A stretch of 64,000 bases of DNA from Tenrec ecaudatus (GCF_050624435.1 NC_134535.1:75698494-75762493); one strand, 5' to 3'. Counted from the first letter of the stretch, positions 1 to 11,227 are shown. Notes: generated by a model from the letters alone, not told the origin. Made by a program: numbers and translations.

Positions 1-109
1 GGCTTATTAGGCCCCGTGCTTTGGACATCTTTTTATTTCTCCTCAAAATGGTCAAAAAAGCGACTTTATAGTACCACTGGCGGGGGGTCTTGAACTTCAG
101 GGAGTATTT
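1..109 (-). CDS. DGKA: DGKA first coding exon (partial, runs off window)
   Basis: Diacylglycerol kinase alpha phosphorylates diacylglycerol to phosphatidic acid at membranes and is calcium-regulated through EF hands. On the minus strand an ATG at 28-26 is followed by codons for S-K-A-R-G-L-I-S and the first base of the next codon before the window ends. This closely matches the conserved N-terminus of mammalian DGKA (human begins M-A-K-E-R-G-L-I-S-P). Only nine residues are visible, so the identification also leans on synteny: DGKA lies divergently next to PYM1 in human, as here. The 5' UTR part of the exon is 29-109; a splice acceptor fits at 110-111 (AG on the minus strand, preceded by a pyrimidine tract). 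The acceptor is inferred. The rest of the gene lies left of the window. Confidence 0.75.
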
Positions 110-209
110 CTAGAAAGAAAATGACAAAAGCAGGTGGGGGTGGGGGGAAGAGCCTGCTGGCTGCACCTCTTGGCTCCATTCGTTCTCCGTCCCCGCTATC
201 ATCCCCCCC

Positions 210-248
<39 letters not shown>
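210..248. repeat. (AC)n microsatellite
   Basis: About 19 uninterrupted AC units in the presumed 5' intron of DGKA. Open frames crossing it are low-complexity artefacts. Confidence 0.95.
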
Positions 249-250
<2 letters not shown>

Positions 251-419
251 ATTTCTAGGGCAGAGGCCTTCCCCAAGCCTCTCCCTTTCTCCGCTGTTTC
301 CATCTCGCCTTGAGCCATCTCCGACCGACCGTCTCCTTCCTCTGACTCCTCTCCGACTTTCCTCCTTCTTGGGCTCTCTGACTTCTACCAGAGAGAATCT
401 CTCTCCATTCATCTCAGAC

Positions 420-800
420 CGTCCTCAGCTCCCAAGCCCACCTTCACCCCGCCTCCCCGGTGCCAATGGGGCACAATCGGAGCGGGACCGACGCCTGTGT
501 CGGAGCCCGCCGCCGCAGCGGCCTCCCACCTGCCGCCGCCCGGCAGCGCGGACCCTGCGGGGGGTCCTCAGGGCGTTGGCGGTGCGCCTCCCGGGCCACG
601 CCCCCATCTTGCTCCGCCTCTCGCTCGGCCACCCACGCCCGGCAACGACCTCTAGCGCTTCTGACGCGAGACTCCGAACTGGCTCCGGTGCAGTCCCTAG
701 CCGGGGGCCACGCCTTATCTGGGCCCCGCGCTGGAACCTGGGATGGAACCTGCGGTAGCGGGGAGAGGCAGGCAAGGGGCCGGCCACAGGACCCAGGGTG
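420..800. promoter_or_regulatory. CpG-rich block, candidate DGKA promoter 1
   Basis: GC- and CpG-rich sequence with many CG dinucleotides and GGGGCGG-like runs, 0.3-0.7 kb upstream of the DGKA first coding exon. CpG-dense DNA of this kind usually marks promoters. Open frames on both strands here are by-products of high GC content. No TATA box or start site can be fixed by eye. Confidence 0.45.
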
Positions 801-2164
801 CGGGTAGCGGAAGGCCACAGGCGCCCCTCTGTTTCCCAGGCCGGGGTGGGGGGATGGAGTTGAGCATTGAAACCCCATGGCCAGGTCTTCTATTGGGCCA
901 GTGTTTTGACAGCCCCACCTTTGAGCTGTCAAACTCAGGGACCGAGGTGGAACTGTCCCATGGACCCCAGCGACCACTGGGCTGGGGGGCCTAGATGCAG
1001 AAGCCAGCTGGTCCTGATCATTCAACAATAACAATAATTATAAATCTCAACATGGTTTGGGAATCAAACTAGCACCAGTCACACCGAGGTTCCAGTCTGA
1101 GCCCTGAGATTACTTTGTGACCCTTGGCCACGCTCCAACCGTAAAATGGGAAAGATTCCTCTCTTTTCTTGTGAAGATACAGTTGAGTCATCTACGGAAA
1201 AACCACTGACACCTAATATAAACAACATACCACGTCCAACGCTGTCCAGGGTGATTCTGGTCCCTAGGTGGCCCAGGTGGTTTGACCCTCTCCTGCCAAC
1301 GTAAAGGTTGGAGGTTACCACCTCCCTAGGAACACCATGCAAGGGAAAAGCAATAATGAAAACCAAAAACCTAATGAGTTACTTCCACTAAATCTTTGTA
1401 AACACACACACATTTTTTTGTTGCTGTTGTTAGTTTTGGTCAAGAGGATTTCACCCAAAACACCCACTGAGCCATCGACTCTAACACATGGGAGGGCCTG
1501 GTACACATCTAAGAATAACACCCGGGAGTAAGTGGCAGTAACTACTCACAAACGCAGATCCCGTGAGAGCGCGAGTGTTGGCGTATCTGCGTTATAGAGG
1601 ATGAAACTGGAGCTCAGAGAGGCTGGTGATCTCAAGGAGGTGGCAAGTGGAGGTGGCTAGGCTCCTGCTCAAAGGCCACAGGGTAGGGCCCTTCACTTTC
1701 TCTCTGGCCTCCTTTTGTTCCACGTTGTCCTTGACACACTGCCTCCTAGTGTCACTGGCCTCCTTTCTATTCTTGAGGCACAAGCTTGCCGAGATCTTCC
1801 TTATCCCGGGGACATAACACTCACTGTCCTGTCTGCCTGGAAACCTCTTCCCACTTTTGGCAGGTCTAACTTCCTGCCTCACCTCAAAGGTCAGCTCCTC
1901 TGACTAATGCTGTCCACAGCACCTCCTTTTGTCTCCTTCACTGAGCTCACCAGCCTGAGACAGTTTCTTGTTAATTCACCTGCTTGTTTCCTGTTTGCCA
2001 TCTGCCATCCAAACCTACTTTCTACAAGGGCAAGAGTTGGTTGTTCTTGTTCCCCACTGGGTCCCCCTTACCTAAAACAGTGTCTGGCATGTAGAAGGTG
2101 CTCACTATTGGTTGTACAAATGGAGTCATATTTTGGGAATAGTAATCCAAATCTGGTTAAACGG

Positions 2165-2270
2165 GATGCCACAAAATCCCTCCTGACAGGAACAAAGTAA
2201 CGTGGGGGCACATAGGAGGTGCTCAATCAATCTTTGATCAATGAAGGAATGATTGGGGGGAAGCACTTGT
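2165..2270 (+). repeat. LINE2-type 3' end
   Basis: The series GGCACATAGGAGGTGCTCAAT followed by a TGAATGAA-like tail is typical of L2 3' ends. Confidence 0.6.
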
Positions 2271-3474
2271 TGAGGTACTCCATCTACAGCTCTGACCTTC
2301 TGCCTCCCTCCACCCACTCACTTAGACCAGGTGCAGGGAGGCAGTTAGGAGCTGGACTAGCCAGCCCCTTTCCTTTTGGATGGATGGCGCAGAGCCTTTT
2401 CTGTAGCTCTAACTTTGGGACATCTCTGTTGCCCCCGTCTGCACTGTACTCGTGTCTGTTCTGGGGGGGCTCTGAGAACATTTAGATGGTTTTCTGGGAC
2501 ACTGGAGAAAGGATACCACCCATCTGGCTGGCCCTTTTCAATGACTGTAATCCAACTTTTGCTGCTAATCAACTTAAGGGATCCATAATAGTCTTACGGG
2601 CTAAGGAGGCCTATATAGTTTATTAGCCTCTCTGATTACCTATGGGGATTCTTAGACGACTCCAAGCTTCTGGGAAATGGAAGCTGAGGGAGAAAGTGGC
2701 AGGGAGGAAAACAAAGGGCACTTGGTTTTGTTTTTCATCTCTCTCTCTTTTCACAGGAGCCCAGTGCTTTCTTGTTCCTTTCAACCCTTCCAGGTGTCTT
2801 AGACCTTAGAAAAACCAGTCACGATGTGGGCATTAACTAAAATCATGGATTCAATGTGCTTTTCAGGTTACATGGCACAGAGTTAGAGCTCAATAGAATG
2901 TTAGCTGTCACCATGATAAGAGTGGTCTCTAGAGAAAACATACCTGGAAGTGAGGAAACATTATGTCTGTGGCCCAGGAAGGCAGCAAGTCCAGGAACTC
3001 CCATTACAGCAAAGCCCTGTTGCACATACAAACCTCTTCTCCCCCACGGTGTCACACCAGGATCCTGCACTATGCCACTGGGAGGAGGAGGAGGAGGAGG
3101 TGACTGGATCCTAGACTGTCAGGGGTCAAAACACCCCTGGACAGGATCGTGGGCAGAAGGACTCCTGGCATATTTTTTGTTTATGCTCCTGACTTCCCTC
3201 ATGGAAAGTACGGCTGTCCTGCAGTTCAAAGGCAGCAGACTATGGGATCCTGTGGCCCTGAATACCTGGAACAAGTTGTATTTTGTCCTCCAGCTCCATC
3301 CCCTCCCCGGAGCTACAACCTGGGCCAGTCTAGGCAAAGGGCAGGGCTAGGAGGGTTGGCTCTGCTGCTTCCCAATAATTGTTTGTGACTCACCCTTCCC
3401 TCCCCTCTTCCACCAGTTTGGGGTGAGAAAGAAAGAAGCTGACTTGGAGACAAAGAATCCTGGAACAACCAAAT

Positions 3475-3560
3475 CTACTATTTTAGAGGAGGAAACTGAG
3501 GCCCAGAGAGGGAGGGACTTTCTCCAAGTTACAGCCTGTCTCTAGACACAATCTCTAGTC
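3475..3560 (+). repeat. MIR SINE fragment
   Basis: Contains the diagnostic MIR core, GGAAACTGAGGCCCAGAGAG, followed by a degraded continuation. An ancient mammal-wide repeat. Confidence 0.75.
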
Positions 3561-4229
3561 TATCCCATTCAATTTTAGCTCCTCTCTAGATCACATTTTA
3601 AACATTAAATACTAAAATTACTGGTAACCAAGAGAGAAATGTTATTTCCAAAGTCAGTGCTAGCATTTAAAGTTTCCGTTTGTTTTTCTTTCTTCGACTG
3701 TCATTGCCCGCACTCCAAGTCATACAAATTAACCAATCCCAGAAGGCTTTGACTCCAGAGCCAGCTCTGCCCTCCGAACATTCAGGGTGCCCCAGCAAAG
3801 AACCCCAAGGGGCAAGTTTGAGGCCTTCTCATCCCTAACTCCCCCACCACCCGGTACCCTACTTTTCCTTGCTTATTCTTGCTACTAACCAGTGGCTTCT
3901 AGGAAGGAATCAGTTGGTTAAAAGCACAACACTTAAGCCCTGACTAACATCAAAGGTAGTGTCAGTCCTGTGGCCTGGCTATGGGGCTAAGGGATGGGGC
4001 TGTGGGGGCTGGTGTCATGCCCTAGTCCAGGAGGAAGTTAAGTGTTGGTATGATTGACGGTGTGAGCTCATATGCTCTGAGGCTTCGATGTCCAACCATT
4101 TTTACATTTCTTCCTGCATCAGGATCAGATGAAAAGTTGTTTTGGAAACTCTCCAGTGACAGGTGTGGAGAGGATGGGGTGGGGGGCGGCGGGAAGCTGG
4201 GGAGCAAGAGGCCAGACTAAATACCTACA

Positions 4230-4880
4230 TACTTCCCCACCCTCCCTGCACCCCCGTGCGCGCTGTGGCGGATCCACGCGGGCAGACTTCCCTCCGGGGA
4301 CCCCAGCCCCTGAGAGGCAAACTGCAGCCTCCCCGGGACGCGGTGGGGGGCTGGGATGGTGCAGGGAATGCGGCCCACGCAGTGCGGAGCCAGCCTGCCG
4401 GGCGCCCCCCACCCCCGCCCCCGCGTCCTGGCGCCACCCCCTCCAGCTGTCACGCTTCCCCCCAACCCGTGCCCTCAGCATCCCCCGCCCCGCCCGCGGC
4501 GCGGCCCCCTGCACCCCGACCCGCGTGGGAGGCGGCGGGGGGCTCGCGGAGTCTCTCTACCTTGCCGGGGGAGGGCACGCGGTCCGAGCTGCAGTGCGGG
4601 CGCCGGCGCTGGAGCCCAAGCGGGGCTGGAGGGGACGGGCCTGGCAGCCGCGGGAGCCTCGGGGCCGCCCCGCTCCTGACGACACAACGCCCGCCCCAGC
4701 CCAACCCGCCGCCCGCTCCCCCACCCGCCCCCGTGCCCCCAACTACGAGAACTTGAGTCTGGCCAGGCCCCAGGGTGCAGTTCACTATAACCTGACTTCC
4801 CTCCCCCGCGTCTCCCCGACATTCAGGGCTGGGCCACTTTCTCTACTTCCTGGGCCCCGTCTTCCCGCGCCAGGGCGCAG
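4230..4880. promoter_or_regulatory. CpG island, candidate DGKA promoter 2
   Basis: Strongly GC-rich block with dense CG dinucleotides. On the minus strand a plausible splice donor (AAG followed by GTAGAG) is seen around 4556-4563, so a non-coding first exon of DGKA could end here. Long open frames across this block on both strands are GC artefacts: they overlap one another and have proline/arginine-rich composition. The promoter role is inferred. Confidence 0.45.
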
Positions 4881-5652
4881 CTCTGCTTCTAGCTATTGCT
4901 CCTTCCATCCCACTTCAGAGACTGGGATGAAGCCAAAATGAGGGGCGAGGCGCTGATGGGACAGCTTGGCAGTGGCCCACCCAGCCACGGTCTCGCCCAC
5001 TTCCAATTGTTGCCAAGCCCTGACTTCTCGGTGCAAGTCCTTTCCATCCACCGTGACTTTAGACGCAGGGGATCCCGCAGGGGTTAGATTCCACATCCAG
5101 AGAGATCAGCAACTCCCGCCTCCGAGGGCTCCTTGCGGCCTGCCTTCTCTCCAGCGTCCCTCAGCAGGTCCATCCCAACCCCAGATGTCATATCTCGCAG
5201 ACTCTGAGGGTCTTCCCCCTCCTCCGAGGATCCTTCCGTCTGCTAAGACTCCTCCTATCCCTTCCTTTTGCTGGGAGTGGACGTCTGGGTGCGCAGAGCT
5301 CTCTGGCCTGGGTGCCTTTCTCCATACCCACATTCTCCCACTTTGCCGGAGGCCCTTGGCGGGTGTTGCAGAAAGCCCTGGTCAAAAATAAGGAGGGATC
5401 AGAAGTCCTTTCCTGTCTGCCTGGACTCTGTGCTGGAGCTGTCAAGATTCTTGGCATGGTGGTGGGACTGGTAGAGCAAGGAAAAGAAACTGAGGCCTAG
5501 GGACTTACTAGTAGTAACTGAAGATCCACCCCCCTCCCACCCTTCATTGAAGTAGGGCAGAGCAACAAAAGGTTGGGTCCCAGGGATCCTTTTTCTTACA
5601 CCTGGGGCTATGAGGGAGGGGGAGGGGAGAGCTCCGCCTAGAAGAGTTCTGT

Positions 5653-5655
<3 letters not shown>

Positions 5656-5722
<67 letters not shown>
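5656..5722. repeat. (CA)n microsatellite
   Basis: Uninterrupted CA run of about 33 units, long enough to be highly polymorphic. Confidence 0.97.
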
Positions 5723-5724
<2 letters not shown>

Positions 5725-6126
5725 GGTTGGAGAAGAGGGAAGGGGGTGGGGAAGAGAAAGAATGATTACAAGAAGCCCTCTAGTGGAAACAGAGGGATCT
5801 AAGTAGTTCCTGATGGTTTCCAAGACAGGCTCTTTGGGAACCAGAATAAAAGTCGCTGAGTGTAACTTGTCTGGAAGAGGCTTGGGAATACTGTTGGATC
5901 TGAACTAGAGATCTGGGTAGAGCTTGGCGAGAATGTCTCTTTGCTCCTGTCTTTCTTCCAGGTTTCACCCCCGATCTTAAAAAGGCAAGGGTCCACCACT
6001 TCCCATTCTTCATCTTTAAACTCTCTTTTTCCACTAACAAAGCTTCATTTCCCCATGCTGCATCCTCTCCTGAATTGTACATTCAGCAAACACTTTGAGA
6101 GTCTCGTTATCATGTCCTGCCCAGGT

Positions 6127-6330
6127 TTGCAAGGAGCTGTGGTGTTACCAGTGGTTACAAGTTGGGCTGTCAACTGCAAGTCAGCATCTGGAAACCACCT
6201 ATGGCTCTGTGGGACCCAGATGGGGCTTTCTGCTCCCATAAAGGCTGATAGGCTTGGAAGCCCCAAAGGGCAGTTCTACTATGTCTTATAGGATAGTTAT
6301 GAATTGGAATCAACACGATAGCAGTGGTTC
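6127..6330 (+). repeat. AfroSINE, diverged
   Basis: Follows the AfroSINE order: GTTACAAGTTGGGCTG head, GGGGCTTTCTGCTCCCATAAA middle, GGCAGTTCTACT, and a TTGGAATCAACACGATAGCAG tail. Confidence 0.85.
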
Positions 6331-7324
6331 TGTGGGACAGTCACAAACACAGCCCAGCTTAGTAGTGGCTTGGTGTGTGAGTGTGAAACCTCCCTGACCA
6401 GCCAACCTAAAATAAACATGTAAGTCAGAGCAAGTCCCCTGGCCTCTCTTTCAATGCATTTTATGCCCCTGAACGCCACATGTAAGAATAATTTAGGAAA
6501 GCGACCAATCCTTATGGTGCTCAGCTTTTCTTGCAAAGAACAGTTCTGGAAACAACACTTCGCAGTTTATGGCCTCCAGTGTATGTAGCCTGTATCTCCA
6601 ACTCTGTCCTCCTTAAGATGTCTCTGCATAAACATCAAGACCATCTTTTCAAGACACCTTTTGGAACTTCAAAGAGTTATGAGTATGTTGGAGTCATTCT
6701 TATTCTAGACTTCTCTGTGTCCCATCAGACCCCACCCAGGTCAGTTCCTGGTGGAGGATGGGAGAAGAAAGCCCAAGACCCATCTGAGGAGGCGTCTAAT
6801 GCCTACGGTTCCAGGTGTTCGTTTCTTTACTTAACCACATTGTAAAAATCAGAAAGAAAGAAACCGCAATGAACAAAGGGAGAGGAAAAAACAACAGCCT
6901 TGTTCTCCCCAGCTTCATCTTCCCCCCTCTTCCTCTTCAGGGTAGGGGGCCACATCCGGGACCCAAGGCTGGGTCCCAGGCCAGGCTACTAGGCACACAA
7001 CTGAGTTTCACTTCCTGTCAACTCGAGAGCTGGGGCAGGATGTTTGGGGCCCAGCGAAGACTTGAAGATGCCAGTCAGGTGTTAACATGGGATTCAATGG
7101 GTAGCCTACTTGGGAGTTGCAGAGACCGCCCTCGGCTGGTACCACCCAAACCAATGTGTCCCATTAGTTTTGGAGGGTTCACCCCACACGCTCACCCCGG
7201 CCTAATCATGTCTTAGGCTACAGATGGGATGCTAGGTGGGGTGAGAGCAGAGGTACAGTTGGCAACAGAAGAATAGAGATGAAGCATGGCATTGTCCAGA
7301 CACTTGAAATAAGTGATTTATTAA

Positions 7325-7480
7325 ATGCAAGGTTAGCAGTTTGAAACCACCAGCTGCTCCTTGGGAGACTGATGAGGCGTTCTACTCCCCTCAAGAGGTA
7401 TAGTTTTAGAAATCCAAAGGGGCAGTTCTGCCCCATCCTACTGGGTCACAGGAGTTGGAATCAACTTGATGGTCTGGAGA
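7325..7480 (+). repeat. AfroSINE, 5'-truncated
   Basis: Shows AAGGTTAGCAGTTTGAAACC, CACCAGCTGCTCC, GGGGCAGTTCTG and TTGGAATCAACTTGATGG in consensus order. Confidence 0.85.
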
Positions 7481-7754
7481 GGCAAGTCAGTTTTTAAATG
7501 ACTTTTCTTTTGAGATCTATTTGGGCCTAGAGTGGAAATCATGGAGGTAGAAGATGAAAAGAAAGGCAAGCTGTGACCTGAGAAAGTTCCTGGGGCTTAC
7601 TTCCAAAATCTTAGAATGCTTCTACTGAGCGACTGCTCACAGCTGTTTTTAGGAAGTCACTGATGTATCCCTTACTCCAGTGGGGCTGTTGGGCAGAGAC
7701 TAATAAGACTGGGAGGAAGCTATGTATTAGATCTTCAGTTCTGAGCACTTTGTT

Positions 7755-8095
7755 TGTGAAAGGTCACACTGTCAGGTAAGTGTAGGACTGCTAACTACCA
7801 GCTGCTTCAGGAGAAAAATGAAGCTACCTATTCTAGTAAAGATGTTCAAAGTAGCGGGGGAGTGGGGAGGGAGGGGGAAAATGAGCTGCAGATATCAAGG
7901 GCTCAAGTAGAAGGCAAATGTTTTGAGAATGATGATGGCAACAAATGTACATATGTTCTTGACACAATGGATGATGTGTGGATTGTGATAAGAGTTGTAC
8001 GAGCCCTCAATACAATGATTTAAAAAAAAAGATGTTCAAAGTCTCAAAACCTATGTAGGGTCACTATGCATTGGAATTGACAATGGCAGTGGGTG
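7755..8095 (+). repeat. AfroSINE split by an L1 tail
   Basis: The SINE 5' half (GACTGCTAACTACCAGCTGC) ends at 7852 and resumes at about 8041 (CTCAAAACCTATGTAGGGTC, then ATTGGAATTGACAATGGCAG). The gap is filled by a short L1 3' end flanked by a repeated GATGTTCAAAGT. Confidence 0.85.
7853..8030 (+). mobile_element. L1 3' end, 5'-truncated, inside AfroSINE
   Basis: About 178 bp beginning in the G-rich tract of the L1 3' UTR and ending AATACAATGATTT plus poly(A). It is flanked by the target-site duplication GATGTTCAAAGT (7841-7852 and 8031-8042), which proves insertion into a pre-existing SINE. Confidence 0.9.
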
Positions 8096-8111
8096 TTTGG
8101 GATCTGAGTTC

Positions 8112-8492
8112 TAGGAACACTGGTGACACTATTGGGTAAGCACTGAAACGTAAAGTTTATGGATCAAGCCCACTAGATGCTCCACGGGAAGATGAGGCTA
8201 TCTGGCTGAATAAAAATGTACAGCTTTGGGGAGCGGGGACTGGAGAGGGAGGGGAAAAAATGAGGAGCTGATACCAAGGGCTCAAGTAGAAAACAAATGT
8301 TTTAAGAGTGATGAGGAAAACAAATGTACAAAAGCGCTCGGCACAATGGATGTATATATGGATTGTAATAAGAGTTATATGAACCCCTAATAAAATGATT
8401 TTAAAAATTACAGCTTTGGACCCTATCTTTCTAGGGTCAGTATGTGTGGAATTCTTACTATGAGTTAAAATGGACTCAATGCTACTGTTTTA
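8112..8492 (+). repeat. Second AfroSINE split by an L1 tail
   Basis: A diverged SINE (CAAGCCCACTAGATGCTCCA; GAAGATGAGGCTATCTGG) is interrupted at 8230 and resumes at 8420 with ACCCTATCTTTCTAGGGTCA. Confidence 0.8.
8230..8408 (+). mobile_element. L1 3' end, 5'-truncated, inside second AfroSINE
   Basis: About 179 bp, starting at nearly the same L1 position as the copy at 7853 and ending CCCCTAATAAAATGATTT plus A-rich tail. The target-site duplication TACAGCTTTGG lies at 8219-8229 and 8409-8419. Confidence 0.9.
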
Positions 8493-8567
8493 TTTTTATT
8501 TTGATGAGAGCCCTAAATCCATTTTGAGTTTTGATATAAATTCAGCCCTCGTTGAGTTCATTCTGAC

Positions 8568-9021
8568 TGTGTTAGGCCAGGTTGAGTAGAGAATAAATTC
8601 AATGACACTCACATATGTGTAAGAAAGAGCTTTATATCAAAAGTAATTATGCATCAGTAAAACATCCCAGCCCATTCCAACTCAAGTCCATAAGTCCAAT
8701 ACTAGTCCATAAGTCCCTCTTCAGACTCACACAACCACATGCAATGATGCAGAATGCATGAAGATCACACGTAGGTGGGTGCAAAGTCTTGTGGATCCAG
8801 TGGCCGTGGAAGCATCACAGGGCTCTGGCAGACCTCAGAGTGGCCTGCCAGAAAGAAGGTGAAGACAGAGGGTGGGAGGAGAGAGGAGGTTCCCAGGACC
8901 ATTGTTATGAGAAGGCCACACCCACAAGCAGTTACCATCAGGCTGTGGCCTGATTGACAGGTTGAATACCATGCCTACACTTTTACATATCACGTTGACA
9001 TGAACTTATGTAACTACCACA
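8568..9021 (+). mobile_element. Solo LTR, ERVL/MLT2-like
   Basis: A 454-bp element beginning TGTGTTAGGCC and ending GTAACTACCACA (TG...CA termini). It is flanked by a perfect 5-bp target-site duplication, CTGAC, at 8563-8567 and 9022-9026. The TGTTAGTC-type start resembles the MLT2/ERVL LTR group. No internal coding sequence remains. Related copies lie at 27108, 44081, 51182 and 56045. Confidence 0.85.
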
Positions 9022-9242
9022 CTGACCATTAACCATCAATGTAAAAAAGCTTTGTTCTCAGTGCTTTTGAAAACAGATTAAGGCACCTGTAGTCAACATA
9101 GCGAGCTATGGTAGCATGGTGGGCTGCCCTCTGGGCTGCTAACCACAGTGGCTACTAAGAGGTGGAAGTATTCCAGTTAAACCAACAGAACAGCCAATAA
9201 AAAAGTTCATGGCAACAGTTTTTGAGAGTGCGCAAGGGCATT

Positions 9243-9352
9243 TTGCAAGGAGCCTGCTGGCTTTGTGGGTTGTACCTGTTGACCACAAGGCTAGAAATTT
9301 GAACCTACCATTCACTCCTTGGGAGAAGGATGAGGTAGTCTGCTCCTTAGAG
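9243..9352 (+). repeat. AfroSINE 5' fragment
   Basis: GGAGCCTGCTGGCTTTGTGG, ACCACAAGGC and TTTGAACCTACCATTCACTC match the head and middle of AfroSINE; the tail is missing. Confidence 0.75.
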
Positions 9353-9539
9353 ATTTCTCTCTTTTTTTTCCCACATAAACAAAATTATTATTTATTTGGG
9401 GATTTGAGGTTTTTTTTGTTTGTTTTTAATTTTGGGTTTGGGGTTTTATTGGCCACTATGTGGGTAGGTAGTACACATGCACTTTAAAAACATGAAAACC
9501 TCATGAAAATGCATGTTAACTCTGTGCTAGGTATTCTTT

Positions 9540-10050
9540 CAGATTTAATTTTTTTTAGTTTTGACATATAATTTAGATATCGTACAATTCAATAGTTTTA
9601 ACACATCAAGAAGAGTTGTACAGTCATCACCACAGTTTTAGAACATTTTCTTAATTCTTGTCCTCATCATTATAAGCCCCTCCTTTCCCCCAACCTCCAG
9701 TGTCATATTCCCAAGGAACCAGTAATCCAGTTACTGATGCTATAGATTTACCTATCCTGGATTTCATCCACAGAAAAACACTGCAAACAAAAACAAACAA
9801 ACCAACAAAACTAACAGCAGTAACAAACTAAAAGAGAAAAACTTCAATTGAAAAGAAAGTAGAACATATTAAAAACTAGAACAAATTTTAAAAATGGATA
9901 AGGGAGATCAAATGATAAGGTGTTAAATTTCAACCTATGTGCAATTTACACTTTCCAATGTATTCTGTATGATAGCAAGGCTATCCACATTCCTGGCCCA
10001 TGGTCAGAGGGGACTCACCAAAGACTTAATCCATGTGTATTTCCCTTCAG
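9540..10050 (-). mobile_element. Older L1 3' UTR
   Basis: The reverse strand carries the L1-type signature AAAATGTTCTAAAACTGTGG...GTACAACTCTT, read here as GAGTTGTACAGTCATCACCA and AGAACATTTTC, followed by an A-rich 3' UTR. No open frame. Confidence 0.65.
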
Positions 10051-10217
10051 TTTTTTTTTCCTGTAAAGATTTATAGTCTCAAAAAAAAAAAAAGATTTAT
10101 AGTCTCAAAAACTCACAGGGGTAGTTTGTAGTTTTATTACTCTGCCTTGTAGTCACTATGAGTCAGATTTTATTCAGTAGCAGGGAGTTTATTTTTGTTT
10201 TTGACCCAACCCAGATA

Positions 10218-10395
10218 GGTGCCTTGGCAGCGATAGTGGTTACATGTTGGACTGCTAACCACAAGGTCAACAGTTCAAAACCATCAGAAGAAAGACTAGA
10301 CTTTGTACTCCTGTGAAGAGTTATAGTCTCAGAAATTCACAGGGGTCTTTCTACCCTGTCCTATAAAGTCACTATGAGTCAGTGAATTTGGGTTT
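10218..10395 (+). repeat. AfroSINE
   Basis: GTGGTTACATGTTGGACTGC, TAACCACAAGGTCAACAG, GAGTTATAGTCTCAGAAATT and GTCACTATGAGTCAG in order. A partial copy of the 3' half lies just upstream at about 10064-10175, with an internal poly(A) run. Confidence 0.85.
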
Positions 10396-10399
10396 TGGT

Positions 10400-11220
10400 T
10401 TGGAGGGCGAGGGCAGTCTCACTCTCACAGACAGCATGGTCATGAGTTGTGCCCTCACCAGCATAGTTGTATGATGGCAACCAAATGATGGCAAGGCTGC
10501 GGGCCCAGAACCAAAGCTGTAACTTCGCAAATCTGCAATAGTGAATGTGTCCCAATCCCCACTTCCATAGTACACCCTGTGCCAGTTATTAATTGATCTG
10601 ATACCAATCATGATTTTGTGATGAGTTTCCTTTGTTTTCGATGTTCTAGAATTAACAACTTGGTCATGAATGCTTTGGACACAACTAGGTCCTCATGTGA
10701 TGGTTTCCCTTATTTTTTGTTTTGGTTTTTGTTCTGGTTAAGACTTCATAAATAAAAGGGTCTCTATATAATATATTTGAATGGGGGCTCCCTCCGACAA
10801 CGCATGAACAGGCAAAAAGATGAATGAAAGCAACTTCCCGCTGGAGGAGAGCAGAGCTGACACTTGAAGAAAGGACAGGCTGCCAGCCCCTCCCAGGATC
10901 TGGGGGAAACAAGTTTAACAGGCTTTGGCCCTGAAGGAACAATTGCTGCCAGGAGCAGAAGAGGAAGGACATTTAGATTTAGCTAAAGAATAAGGAAGCA
11001 GGGCAGGGCTACAAAGAGAGTGTTTGTAAGTATGGTCAGAACTGTTGGCAGAGTTGCCTTGCTTTTGAACCCTAGAGCCTGGTAGCTTAGAGGTTAATTA
11101 GAAAACTAGCTGGCAGTGGCATCACTTAGGGTTCATGTCACCCAATGCAATAACCATGATGACACGTGTCCCCCCACGCATCCATGGATCTCATCCCATA
11201 CCAGATCATACAGAACCATT
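10400..11220. other. No recognised feature
   Basis: No exon, RNA gene or clear repeat recognised; short open frames are unsupported. Confidence 0.4.
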
Positions 11221-11227
11221 ATTGTTG

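Larger units (their letters stand above)
1075..4200. other. Non-coding stretch with ancient MIR/L2 relics
   Basis: No coding exon recognised. MIR-like cores occur at about 1595-1660 and 3475-3560 (the GAGGAAACTGAGGCCCAGAG type motif). L2-type 3' ends with a GTGCTCA motif occur at about 2065-2115 and 2200-2265. This is probably DGKA 5' intronic sequence. Confidence 0.5.

Noticed and set aside
444-1034. A 196-codon minus-strand open frame upstream of DGKA
   Set aside because: Same GC-driven pattern, no recognisable domain, and the plus strand is equally open. More likely promoter or first-exon non-coding sequence.
2856-3350. A 164-codon plus-strand open frame
   Set aside because: No known domain, contains a GGA-repeat glycine run, no splice context, and lies in presumed DGKA intronic sequence.
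4129-4941. A 270-codon open frame on plus and overlapping long frames on both strands
   Set aside because: It lies in a CpG island, is proline/arginine-rich, overlaps equally long frames in other phases and strands, and matches no protein I know. GC-driven artefact.
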